From assembly GCA_034667645.1 (NCBI GenBank), contig JAXDQV010000070.1, forward strand, positions 1 through 13,962: DNA of 13,962 nt, written 5' to 3'. A program made the position numbers and the translations under genes. The notes under the pieces are model-generated. The model was not told the DNA's origin and ran no database searches. It saw only the letters and a program-made list of their open reading frames with translations. Of this stretch, positions 1-6,878 are shown one piece after another (within the stretch, counting starts at the first letter, position 1; each line of letters starts with the position of its first letter). This DNA comes from JAJPJG01 sp034667645 (GTDB lineage: Bacteria; Verrucomicrobiota; Verrucomicrobiia; Chthoniobacterales; Chthoniobacteraceae).

Positions 1-986
1 AGCGCGCCGCCCACCAGCGCCAGCGCGACGGATTCCAGAAGCACGGAAACGATCACGGGACTCGCGCCGAATCCCAGTGCGCGAAGTGTCGCGATTTCCC
101 GAGTGCGCGCCGCGACTGCGCCATACATCGTGTTCAGGGCGCCAAAGAGCGCGCCCAAGGCCATCATGCCGGCAATGAAGACGCCAAAGGTGCTGATGAA
201 TTCGATGACTGCAGTCGACTGTCCCGCGTAAAACTCGTCCAGCCGCTGGACTTTTGCCTGGAGCTGCGGGTTCGTCGTGAGCGCATCTTTGAACTCCGTG
301 AATGCGTAGACTGAAGTCAGCCGTGCATAGACCGACTGGTAGTTGTCTCGATGGTAAGCCGGTTGAAGCACCGCACCATCCGCCCAGATTTCTGATTCGG
401 CGAGCCCGCCGCCCGCGGTGTAAATGCCCACGATCCGCCACGTGCTCTGGCCCACCCGGATGTCCTTGTCTAGATCGAGTCCCGCGAACTCCCGCGCGGC
501 GCCCGCCCCGACGATGATTTCGTTCTTTCCAGAATCAAAGCGGCGGCCCTGCACCACCCGTATGTCGCCGCGAACGTCGAACGCCTGCGCCTCCACGCCG
601 CGCAGCGGCACGTTGGCGGAGGTGCCGGTTGAGCGTTTCGGCAGATCAATGATGACAAAAAGCTCGGCCGAAATGAGCGGTCCGGCGGCGTTGCGCGCGA
701 TGCCCGGAGCGTCGCGGATCACCCGGACCTCATCGCGCGAAAGACCGCTGGTCATTTCGCTATCGGCGCCACTGCGCAGCACGACCGCCACGTCCGGCTG
801 ACCTGAAATCGTCATCGCGCGGCGAAATCCTTCTGCGATCGCGAGCACTCCCACCAGCACGGCCACCACGCCCGCGATTCCCACCGCTGCTGCGATGGAC
901 GCGCCTTTTCGTTCCGGAATGGTGCGCAGATTTAGAAACGCGACCGACAGAACTTGGGAAACCCAGTGAATAAGCCCGGTCATCAT
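1..986 (-). CDS. MacB/FtsX-type ABC transporter permease, second permease of the operon (C-terminus beyond window)
   Basis: Inner-membrane permease of a MacAB-like export system. 328 residues are visible. TM1 lies at about residues 28-52, followed by a periplasmic MacB-PCD-like region (about 55-255), then TM2 (about 262-285). A cytoplasmic coupling stretch follows, ARTREIATLRALGF at about 292-305, which is the conserved FtsX-family signature, and then the beginning of TM3 (about 308 on). The family normally has one more TM helix after this, so roughly 60 residues are missing off the left edge. I chose the ATG at 986, which overlaps the upstream permease's TGA by one base (TGATG); an in-frame second ATG at 983 is an equally plausible start. 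It is the last visible gene of the operon and pairs with the preceding permease, probably as a heterodimer served by one ATPase (inference). The transported substrate cannot be read from the sequence. Confidence 0.9.
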   Translation of the reverse strand, partial: MMTGLIHWVSQVLSVAFLNLRTIPERKGASIAAAVGIAGVVAVLVGVLAIAEGFRRAMTISGQPDVAVVLRSGADSEMTSGLSRDEVRVIRDAPGIARNAAGPLISAELFVIIDLPKRSTGTSANVPLRGVEAQAFDVRGDIRVVQGRRFDSGKNEIIVGAGAAREFAGLDLDKDIRVGQSTWRIVGIYTAGGGLAESEIWADGAVLQPAYHRDNYQSVYARLTSVYAFTEFKDALTTNPQLQAKVQRLDEFYAGQSTAVIEFISTFGVFIAGMMALGALFGALNTMYGAVAARTREIATLRALGFGASPVIVSVLLESVALALVGGA

Positions 987-2143
987 CAAGCGTTTTGCCG
1001 AAGTGCCACGGCGATGCGCAATCGCATCGCCTGCAGCGCGGGAATCAATCCCGAAATCAAACCGAGCAGCACGACGATGCCGGCGCCGGCGGCGAGATCA
1101 CGAAAGGGAATATAAAAAATCGGCAGCATGGATGGGACCGGACTTCCATGCAGCGTGATCAACCACGCGATGCAAAGTCCCGGCAATCCCCCAGCCATGA
1201 CGATGATGCACGACTCCAGCAGCACGAGCACGAGCACCAGTTCGTTGTTAAACCCGAGCGCCTTCAGCACGCCGAGCTCCTCCGTCCGCTCGCGCACGGC
1301 CTGGCCCATGGTGTTCCCGGAGATGAGCAGGATCGTAAAAAAGACCGCACTCAAAACCGCCATCATGATCTTGCCGACATTGCCGAACTGCTGCGCGAAT
1401 CCGGCCGCCATCGCACCCTCGGCTTCCGCTTTGGTTTCATAGGGAGAATTCTCGAACTGCGCGTCGATCTGTTTCGCAATGCCGGCCACCTCCTCCGCGT
1501 TGTGCACGCGCACGGTGAACCAGCCAATCTGTCCTTTTCCGCGAGGCCGGGCCTCGTCGAAATAATCATACCGAAACAGCAAACCAGAGGTGTCCGTCCC
1601 TTTCTTCGCGCCGTCGTAAATCCCCACAACTTCTAGGTCCCAATGCGATTGCCCAACCGGCTGCCCCCAGATTGGGGAAGTGAGCGGAATGTGATCGCCG
1701 ATTTTCCACTGGAACCGCTGCGCCGCCACCCGACCGACGATCGCGCCATTCCGGGTCTTGAGCCACGCCTGCTTTTGCGCATCCGAGAGCAGGAATTCCG
1801 GATACATATTCAGGAATTTTTCCGGGTCGACGGGAATGGTCGCGAGGAAGTTTTTCGGATCCTGATAGATGCCTCCGAACCATGATTGGCCGGCCACTGC
1901 ATCGACTCCGGGAACGTTGGCGATCCTTTGCTCGTAACTCTCCGGCAGCGACTGGATGATGGAAACTTTGTGCCGCACGATGATGCGATCCTTTCCCGCG
2001 AGCTCCACCCCGGCCGTGAAGGCCTCCTTCACGGCGCACAGCATTCCGAACAGCAGGAAGGCCACCATCACGGAGAGAAGGGTCAGAACCGTCCGCAGCT
2101 TCCTGCGTTTTACGTTGCTCCAGACGAGGCCGAGATATTTCAT
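986..2143 (-). CDS. MacB/FtsX-type ABC transporter permease, first permease of the operon
   Basis: Complete 385-residue inner-membrane permease. A basic N-terminus (KRRKLR, about 12-17) precedes TM1 (about 17-38). The periplasmic MacB-PCD-like domain covers about 40-250. TM2 is at about 256-276, the coupling motif RERTEELGVLKALGF at about 284-298, TM3 at about 302-330 and TM4 at about 351-371. This four-helix layout is that of MacB/LolC/FtsX-type permeases, which transmit ATPase motion to a periplasmic partner rather than forming a classical channel. The ATG at 2143 overlaps the TGA of the ATPase gene (ATGA, 4 nt), and its own TGA overlaps the next permease start by 1 nt. Unlike E. coli MacB, the ATPase domain is not fused but encoded separately just upstream. 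Substrate unknown: lipoprotein, peptide, drug or glycolipid are all possible. Confidence 0.93.
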   Translation of the reverse strand: MKYLGLVWSNVKRRKLRTVLTLLSVMVAFLLFGMLCAVKEAFTAGVELAGKDRIIVRHKVSIIQSLPESYEQRIANVPGVDAVAGQSWFGGIYQDPKNFLATIPVDPEKFLNMYPEFLLSDAQKQAWLKTRNGAIVGRVAAQRFQWKIGDHIPLTSPIWGQPVGQSHWDLEVVGIYDGAKKGTDTSGLLFRYDYFDEARPRGKGQIGWFTVRVHNAEEVAGIAKQIDAQFENSPYETKAEAEGAMAAGFAQQFGNVGKIMMAVLSAVFFTILLISGNTMGQAVRERTEELGVLKALGFNNELVLVLVLLESCIIVMAGGLPGLCIAWLITLHGSPVPSMLPIFYIPFRDLAAGAGIVVLLGLISGLIPALQAMRLRIAVALRQNA

Positions 2144-2838
2144 TCGGCCGGCTCGGTGGATAGCTGCCCTTTATCGAGATAAACGGTGTGGCTCGCGCGT
2201 GCAGAGGCATGCGGATCGTGGGTCACCATCACGATGGTTTTCCCATGTTCCCGATTGAGCGCCTGAAGCAAACCGAGAATCTCGTCGCCCGATTTGCGAT
2301 CGAGATCGCCGGTCGGCTCGTCGCAGAGCAGCAGGGTCGGGTCGGTCACAATCGCTCGGGCAATACCGACGCGCTGTTGTTCTCCGCCGGAGAGTTGGCG
2401 GGGAAAATGATGCGCCCGATGCTCGAGTCCGACGACCTTCAACGCGACCGCCACATGCTCCCGGCGTTCCTTTTTCGAAAGGTGCGTAAGCAAGAGCGGC
2501 AACTCGATGTTTCGCTCCGCGTTGAGGGCGGCCAGCAGATTGTAGAATTGAAACACGAAGCCAGCGTGCTGCGCCCTCCACGCCGCAAGCCGCCGATCCG
2601 AATATTGATCAATGCGTTCGCCACCGATTTCCACGGCGCCACTGTCGGCGCGATCCAGTCCTCCGAGCAGATTCAGCAGCGTGGACTTGCCCGATCCCGA
2701 TGGGCCCATCAGCGCGAGGAATTCGCCCCGCTTGACGTCGAGGTCGAGCCCCGAAAGCACGTGGATTTGCTCAGAACCACGGCGAAACGTTTTGGTGACA
2801 CCCGCGACCCGAACCAAAGTCTGGCTTTCGTTGCTCAT
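2140..2838 (-). CDS. ABC transporter ATP-binding protein (MacB/LolD type)
   Basis: 232-residue cytoplasmic ATPase powering the export complex. All core motifs are intact: Walker A GPSGSGKST (about 45-53), Q-loop in VFQFYN (Q97), signature LSGGEQQRVGIARA (about 149-162), Walker B LLLCDEP (D173, catalytic E174), D-loop GDLD (about 177-180) and the H-loop in VTHD (H207). Length and motif wording fit the LolD/MacB-N family, which works with FtsX-type permeases. An in-frame extension upstream to 2934 exists, but the ATG at 2838 is preferred. Translation from there begins MSNESQTLVRV just before the first conserved beta strand, and this ATG overlaps the TGA of the adaptor gene as ATGA (4 nt). The longer form would overlap the adaptor by about 100 bases without any conserved content. 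Confidence 0.95.
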   Translation of the reverse strand: MSNESQTLVRVAGVTKTFRRGSEQIHVLSGLDLDVKRGEFLALMGPSGSGKSTLLNLLGGLDRADSGAVEIGGERIDQYSDRRLAAWRAQHAGFVFQFYNLLAALNAERNIELPLLLTHLSKKERREHVAVALKVVGLEHRAHHFPRQLSGGEQQRVGIARAIVTDPTLLLCDEPTGDLDRKSGDEILGLLQALNREHGKTIVMVTHDPHASARASHTVYLDKGQLSTEPAE

Positions 2839-4055
2839 GGTTTTTTCTCCTTCACGCGGCTGCCCTCGGCGAGTCCTGGTGGCGCGTTGAGGATCACTCG
2901 TTCGCCGTCGTTCAATCCTGCTGAGATCGTGCATTCATCCGCTTGCGTTCCGGTCACCGTGACCGCACGCCGTTCCGCGCGCGCGTCTCGAACCACCCAA
3001 ACAATGCCCTCCCGCTCGTTCGTTTTCTGCACCGCCGCTTTGGGAACCGAATGCGTGCGCGGACTGCCACCCGCTGGCGCAGAGCCCGCCGTTTGAAATG
3101 CCACCTTCACCCCCATGTCGGGCAGAATGCGTGGGTCGAGTTGGTCGAAGCCAACGCGCACTTTCACCGTGGCCTTCTGCCGGTCCGCCGTCGGAATAAT
3201 CGCAATCACTTTCCCCGGTATCCGCCAATTGGTGTAGGCATCGAGCGTTGCTTCCACCGGCTGATGAGGTTGCACGCGATTGATATGACTCTCATTCACG
3301 TCCACCTCCACTTCCAGAGAGCTCATATCCACGATGGTGCAGATTCCCGTGCGCGTGAATCCACCGACGGACATCGGCGAAATCATCTCTCCCGGCTGCG
3401 CATTCTTTGACGTGACGATGCCGCTAAACGGAGCGCGGATGATCGTGTCGTCGAGTTGCTTCTGCCACTGTTCCACCTCGCGCTCCTGCACGGCCACCTC
3501 GGCCGACTGCCGAGCGAGCCGGGCTTCGAGCGCCCGCGCCTCCATTTCCGCGCGGCGAAACTCGGAATCGCTGACCACTTTTCCCGCCGCCAGATTGGTG
3601 AAGCGTTTCAATTCCCGCTGCGCAAACGCGAGGTTCGGACGCGTTTCCTCGATCGATTTCGTTGCCGACTCGAGTTGCGCTTTCGCGAGCGCCAGCCCGG
3701 CCTCGACGTTGGAGGCGTCCAGTCGAGCCAGCACCTGCCCGTTCTCTACTTTGTTTCCTTCTTCCACGGAAACCTCCGTCACCTTTCCCGTCACCTTCGA
3801 GGAGACGGTGGCAGAGCGCCGCGCCGTGACGTAGCCGGAGGCGTTGAGCAGCGTCTCCTGGTTCCGCGCCACCTGTTCCCGCACCACCGCCGTCTCGACG
3901 AACACCACAGGCGGGCGAGTGAACCACCACACTGCGCCGCCGATGCCTACAACCATAACTGCGAGCGCTGCGGCGAGCCATGGCGATGTATTCCGGGCAG
4001 GACGGGCGCCGCGACTGATGCGCAATCCATCCAGACTCGGCTTATCGGAGCTCAT
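2835..4055 (-). CDS. ABC exporter periplasmic adaptor (MacA/HlyD-family membrane fusion protein)
   Basis: 406-residue adaptor that would sit in the periplasm, anchored by one N-terminal helix (about 27-46), and link the permeases to an outer-membrane channel. Order: short cytoplasmic tail, TM helix, first lipoyl half-motif (about 85-113, including SSKVTGKVTEVSVEEGNKV), long alpha-hairpin/coiled coil rich in A, E, Q and R (about 116-203), second lipoyl half-motif (IIRAPFSGIVTSKNAQPGE, about 205-223), beta-barrel (about 240-320) and a membrane-proximal domain (about 335-400). This is the standard MacA/HlyD architecture. The ATG at 4055 is favoured because it gives about 25 residues before the helix. 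A GTG at 4139 would add 28 residues with no recognisable content, and neither has an obvious Shine-Dalgarno site. It is first in the operon. No outer-membrane TolC-like gene is seen in the window. Confidence 0.92.
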   Translation of the reverse strand: MSSDKPSLDGLRISRGARPARNTSPWLAAALAVMVVGIGGAVWWFTRPPVVFVETAVVREQVARNQETLLNASGYVTARRSATVSSKVTGKVTEVSVEEGNKVENGQVLARLDASNVEAGLALAKAQLESATKSIEETRPNLAFAQRELKRFTNLAAGKVVSDSEFRRAEMEARALEARLARQSAEVAVQEREVEQWQKQLDDTIIRAPFSGIVTSKNAQPGEMISPMSVGGFTRTGICTIVDMSSLEVEVDVNESHINRVQPHQPVEATLDAYTNWRIPGKVIAIIPTADRQKATVKVRVGFDQLDPRILPDMGVKVAFQTAGSAPAGGSPRTHSVPKAAVQKTNEREGIVWVVRDARAERRAVTVTGTQADECTISAGLNDGERVILNAPPGLAEGSRVKEKKP

Positions 4056-4348
4056 TTCGGGAGGGCGGATTAGCTGGCTCACTGCGAGAGAATTGTCCGC
4101 CAAAATAACGGCATTGGATCGGTCATGGGCATCAGCCACTCAAGCAGGGCAACCCGCCTCTGTCCACCGGCCGGGCGGGCACAGGTGGAGCTCGGAACCG
4201 AAACTGAGAAGACTTTTATTCCGTTTCATCTGGCATTCAGAATTGCGTCGAGTCGGCTTATCGTCGGCCCTGAGAACCGTAATGGGGACGATAAATGAGA
4301 TTCTCTCCGAGTGACGTAAGGTGACATATTTTTAGCACCAAAGATTTC
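4056..4348. promoter_or_regulatory. Divergent intergenic region between the ABC operon and the GH28 gene
   Basis: About 290 bases separate the start of the leftward exporter operon from the start of the rightward GH28 gene, so promoters for both must lie here or overlap it. The last ~100 bases before the GH28 start are more AT-rich than the surroundings (for example the TATTTTTAG stretch near 4327). I cannot identify a confident -35/-10 pair, operator palindrome or riboswitch on either strand. Reading frames crossing this stretch have no recognisable protein content. Confidence 0.4.
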
Positions 4349-5773
4349 ATGAAAGATCTCCTCAGACATTTTTTCTCGCGTGCTTTCCTCTTGTCGCTGA
4401 TCCCGATGGCGTGCCCGCCAATCCAAGCTCAGGCCGAAGCCATGCGCTACGAAGAAGTGTCCGTCAAAGCCCCGTTTCCCATGCCTGTGATCAAGGTGCC
4501 AGTGTTTCCACACCGCGATTTCGCAGTCACAGAATTTGGCGCGAAGGAAGGCACCGACATTTCGGAGGCTATTCGGAAGGCGATCACCACGTGCCGTGAT
4601 GCCGGCGGCGGCCGGGTGGTGATCCCGGCAGGCAAATGGCTCAGCGGAAAAGTCCATTTCCAGAGCAACGTCAACCTCCACTTTGAGAAGGGCGCCACGC
4701 TTTCCTTCAGCGACAATCCCGAGGATTACCTGCCCGCCGTGCAGTCGAGCTGGGAGGGATTTGAATGCTTCAACTATGCGCCGCTCATTTACGCCTTCAA
4801 CTGTGAAAACATCGCCATCACCGGCGAAGGCAAGCTCGAGGCCAGGATGGAAACTTGGAAGGCTTGGTCAGGGCGGCCGCCGGCGCACATGGAGGCACTG
4901 AAGAAGCTCTACACCATGGCTTCGACCAACGTGCCGGTCGAACAGCGCCAGATGGCCGAGGGCGAGAACCACCTGCGGCCGCAGTTCATCCAATTTAACC
5001 GCTGCAAAAATGTCCTCATCGAGGGCGTGTCGATCCGCAACAGCCCGTTCTGGACCATTCATCTGCTGCTCTGCGAATCCGTCGCCGTCCGCGGCCTCGA
5101 CATCTACGCTCACGGACACAACAACGACGGGATCGACCCCGAGATGACTCGCAACCTGCTCATTGAAAACTGCAAATTCGATCAGGGTGACGACGCGATC
5201 GCCATTAAATCCGGCAGCAACCAGGACGGCTGGCGCCTTGGCGTGCCGACGGAAAACGTGGTGATGCGCAACTGCACCATCGTGGAAGGCCACCAGCTCG
5301 TCGCCATCGGCAGCGAGCTCTCAGCGGGTATTCGCAACGTTTACGTGCATGACTGCCGGTTCGAGAACGATAAATATCGGCCTTTCAATCTTCTCTTCAT
5401 CAAGACCAACCTCCGGCGCGGCGGCTTCGTCGAAAACATCCACATGGAAAACATCGAGGCCGGAGGCGCGCGGCAGAGCGTGCTCGGCATCGAGACTGAC
5501 GTCCTTTACCAGTGGAAAACTCTCGTCCCCACCTATGAGGAGCGAATAACGAAGATCACCGGCATTCACGTCAAGAACGTGAAGGTCAAGGAGACTGGGA
5601 CGCCGTTTCGCATCCTCGGAGACAAGAAGGAGCCCGTGACAGACGTAACTCTGGACAACATCACCATCGCTAAAGTGCGAGGTGAAAAGAACCGCTACGA
5701 AAACGCCAAAAACGTCCGCGAAACGAACATCCACATCGGGGAGATGCAGCCCGAGGAGAAGGAAAAGAAGTAA
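4349..5773 (+). CDS. Secreted glycoside hydrolase family 28 protein (polygalacturonase-like)
   Basis: 474-residue right-handed beta-helix enzyme, probably cleaving galacturonide links in pectin or rhamnogalacturonan outside the cytoplasm. An N-terminal signal peptide (basic start, hydrophobic FLLSLIPMA, possible cleavage after AQA near residue 29) precedes the pectate-lyase-like start (FGAKEGTD, about 63-70). Canonical GH28 acidic positions are present: HNNDGIDPE (D260, D263) and QGDDAIAIKSG (D281, D282). H315 occurs in GHQLVAIGSE, where the usual motif is GHG. K352 is in FIKTNLRRGG, where RIKT is usual. These replacements suggest a divergent exo-acting subfamily rather than a classical endo-polygalacturonase (inference). 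The C-terminus is very charged (EEKEKK). The ATG at 4349 directly precedes the signal peptide; only a weak purine stretch serves as ribosome site. Diverges from the ABC operon, with no obvious functional link. Confidence 0.92.
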   Translation: MKDLLRHFFSRAFLLSLIPMACPPIQAQAEAMRYEEVSVKAPFPMPVIKVPVFPHRDFAVTEFGAKEGTDISEAIRKAITTCRDAGGGRVVIPAGKWLSGKVHFQSNVNLHFEKGATLSFSDNPEDYLPAVQSSWEGFECFNYAPLIYAFNCENIAITGEGKLEARMETWKAWSGRPPAHMEALKKLYTMASTNVPVEQRQMAEGENHLRPQFIQFNRCKNVLIEGVSIRNSPFWTIHLLLCESVAVRGLDIYAHGHNNDGIDPEMTRNLLIENCKFDQGDDAIAIKSGSNQDGWRLGVPTENVVMRNCTIVEGHQLVAIGSELSAGIRNVYVHDCRFENDKYRPFNLLFIKTNLRRGGFVENIHMENIEAGGARQSVLGIETDVLYQWKTLVPTYEERITKITGIHVKNVKVKETGTPFRILGDKKEPVTDVTLDNITIAKVRGEKNRYENAKNVRETNIHIGEMQPEEKEKK

Positions 5774-5802
5774 CGGAGTCTTGCTGAACGATGTCTCCGT
5801 TA
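5771..5802 (+). terminator. Inverted repeat at the GH28 stop codon (possible weak terminator)
   Basis: A perfect 8-bp stem, TAACGGAG (5771-5778) pairing with CTCCGTTA (5795-5802), has a 16-base loop. Its left arm contains the GH28 stop codon TAA. There is no following T-run, so a classical intrinsic terminator is not supported. It may stabilise the mRNA 3' end or simply be chance. Confidence 0.3.
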
Positions 5803-5809
5803 GCGAGAG

Positions 5810-5840
5810 AGCAGGTGAAGGGAATCGAACCCTCGTCTTC
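5810..5840 (-). pseudogene. 3'-terminal tRNA fragment (Gly-like), probable attachment-site remnant
   Basis: Read on the minus strand, this is the last ~31 bases of a tRNA: variable-loop bases, T-stem GAGGG, T-loop TTCGATT, T-stem CCCTT (one G-U pair), acceptor strand CACCTGC and discriminator T. CCA is not encoded. The acceptor half predicts a 5' strand GCAGGTG, which fits tRNA-Gly-like sequences. No D-arm or anticodon arm follows; instead the sequence runs directly into hsdR coding sequence at about 5835-5841. A 3' tRNA piece without its 5' half is the typical scar of site-specific integration by a tyrosine recombinase. The isotype is a guess from the acceptor stem only, because the anticodon is absent. 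Confidence 0.65.
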
Positions 5841-6343
5841 TACGCCCAGAAAATCCTGCGGCGGGTGCCGGGTAACTGGACTTTTGTCGTGATGACCGCA
5901 CGGAGCTGGATGACCAGATCGCGAAGACCTTTAAGGCCACCGGAGCGGTCAGTGAAGGCGAAGGTGATGAACACGCCTTGAGCGGCGAGCACCTGCGCGG
6001 AAATCATCGCTACGTCTTTACACTCATCCACAAGTTCCAAACGCCCGAGCTACTATGCGATCGGCGGGACGTGATCGTGCTGACGGATGAAGCGCACCGC
6101 AGTCAATACGACACGCTCGCGGTCGACATGCGCAGCGCGCTACCGAACGCGCTTTTTCTTGCCTTCAACGGCACCCCGCTGATCGCGGGAGAGGAGCGGA
6201 CCCGTGAGGTCTTCGGTGACGACGTTTCGATTTACGACTTTCGGCAGTCCGTCGAAGACGGCGCGACGGTGCCGCTATTTTATGAGAACCGCACCCCGGA
6301 GCTACATCTTGAAAACTCGAACCTCAACGAGGAGGCCGCGTAG
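5835..6343 (+). pseudogene. hsdR: Internal fragment of a type I restriction enzyme R subunit gene (frameshifted)
   Basis: A piece of the motor part of HsdR, the ATP-dependent translocase/endonuclease subunit of type I restriction systems. Starting in frame 3 (VFYAQKILRRVPGNWTFVV), the reading shifts near 5891-5896 to frame 2 (DRTELDDQIAKTFKATGAV) and then stays open to the TAG at 6341-6343. In intact HsdR this stretch is continuous (FVVxTDRxELDDQI), so one base appears lost. Visible landmarks are helicase motif II LTDEAHRSQYD (about 6080-6115), FNGTPL (motif III-like, about 6165-6180) and DGATVPLFYENRTPE. The N-terminal nuclease domain, Walker A and everything after roughly the middle of the motor are missing, and no hsdM or hsdS is nearby. 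It covers about 170 of the ~1000 residues of an HsdR and cannot be functional. Confidence 0.85.
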
Positions 6344-6462
6344 CGGAGCTTAGCCTGTTTCCCTGCCACCCTGAACCACTGATCCAAAAGCCCCTTGTGC
6401 AGGGAATCAGGGCATCAAGGTATAATGAGATTCACATTATGAAAACCGACGCACAGCCCTCT
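6344..6462. other. Short non-coding spacer inside the remnant region
   Basis: No gene is supported here. It contains an inverted repeat, TTCCCTGC (6359-6366) with GCAGGGAA (6399-6406), with a 32-base loop. The repeat lies just downstream of the recombinase remnant on the minus strand, where a terminator or element end could sit, but no T-run or target duplication confirms either. Confidence 0.3.
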
Positions 6463-6626
6463 TCATTTGCTTTTCATGCTCGGCAGTGTGGCGATTGCTG
6501 CCCGCAAAGGCTCGATCTCATGATGCGTGAATGCGTATTCATGTCCGCACTCGCGTGGCCGGTCAGTTTCTGTCGGATTTCCTGTGAGACGCCTGCATTC
6601 GCCATCGCCGAGTTGAAGGTGCCGAT
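6463..6626 (-). pseudogene. C-terminal fragment of a tyrosine recombinase/phage integrase
   Basis: On the minus strand, translation gives TFNSAMANAGVSQEIRQKL, then TGHASADMN. After a change of frame near 6538-6528 it reads THHEIEPLRAAIATLPS and ends at a TGA at 6465-6463. This is the C-terminal catalytic part of phage-type integrases: the region after the HxLRH box, the (L/T)GH box (His codon at 6557-6555), and the YTHHE tyrosine segment. The tyrosine region is damaged: a frame change occurs there, and the position just before THHE reads Phe (TTC), with a TAC codon six bases earlier. About 55 codons remain and all N-terminal and core-binding domains are missing. It probably belonged to the element that used the tRNA fragment as its attachment site (inference). 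Confidence 0.8.
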
Positions 6627-6628
6627 CA

Positions 6629-6826
6629 CAGCATCACCGGATGCGGCTGCTGGAGCCAGTATTCCACCCAGCGCTGCTTCTTGATCGCGAAAATCTCCGC
6701 GCCGTCGATCTTGCGTTTCGTGAGGTGGGAATCGCCCGCCTTCAGTCGCAGCTAGAGCCGGCGCCCCGTGCCTTCGCCTTCGTCGTTGGTGAATTCCAGC
6801 TCCATATCCAGTCCCTCGCCTTGCTC
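6629..6826 (-). pseudogene. DUF4365-type domain fragment with in-frame stop
   Basis: Minus-strand translation reads EGLDMELEFTND, then GTGRRL, a stop codon (TAG, 6754-6752), LRLKAGDSHLTKRKIDG, AEIFAIKKQRWVEYWLQQ and PHPVML. The K-x-GDS core (LRLKAGDS) and the YW...PxPVMLVI ending match the DUF4365 family, which is nuclease-like and often found near defence and mobile genes. In intact members the stop position is usually Gln (one C-to-T change turns CAG into TAG). Sequence agreement ends abruptly at PVML, where the integrase fragment begins in the same orientation; the exact joint (about 6618-6630) is ambiguous. Upstream of 6826 I cannot follow the family further. A dead gene fragment; the original function is unknown. 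Confidence 0.7.
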
Positions 6827-6878
6827 AGGTCGGCACGAAATGATAGCCAGTGGTAGCTACCCGCGACTTTTTTCAAAT

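Noticed and set aside
302..2258. Plus-strand frames over the permease genes (for example 424-801, 995-1636)
   Set aside because: They lie antisense to well-supported permease genes with intact motifs; their translations are low-complexity R/P/S/H-rich and match no family.
4056..4139. GTG start at 4139 for the adaptor gene
   Set aside because: It gives an extra 28 residues with no conserved content and no ribosome site; possible but less likely than the ATG at 4055.
4226..4681. Minus-strand frame covering the GH28 promoter and signal peptide
   Set aside because: It is antisense to the GH28 N-terminus, has no family features, and its extent is explained by the codon pattern of GH28.
5806..5850. 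A complete functional tRNA gene
   Set aside because: Only the T-arm and the 3' acceptor strand can be found; no anticodon or D-arm sequence and no matching 5' acceptor strand follow.
5835..6840. An active restriction or other defence system
   Set aside because: The HsdR and DUF4365 pieces are truncated and frame-broken, and no methylase or specificity subunit is present.
6768..6878. Upstream-extended start of the M36 protease
   Set aside because: The added residues are Ser/Pro-rich, antisense to the DUF4365 fragment, and would bury the signal peptide; the ATG at 6879 begins it directly.
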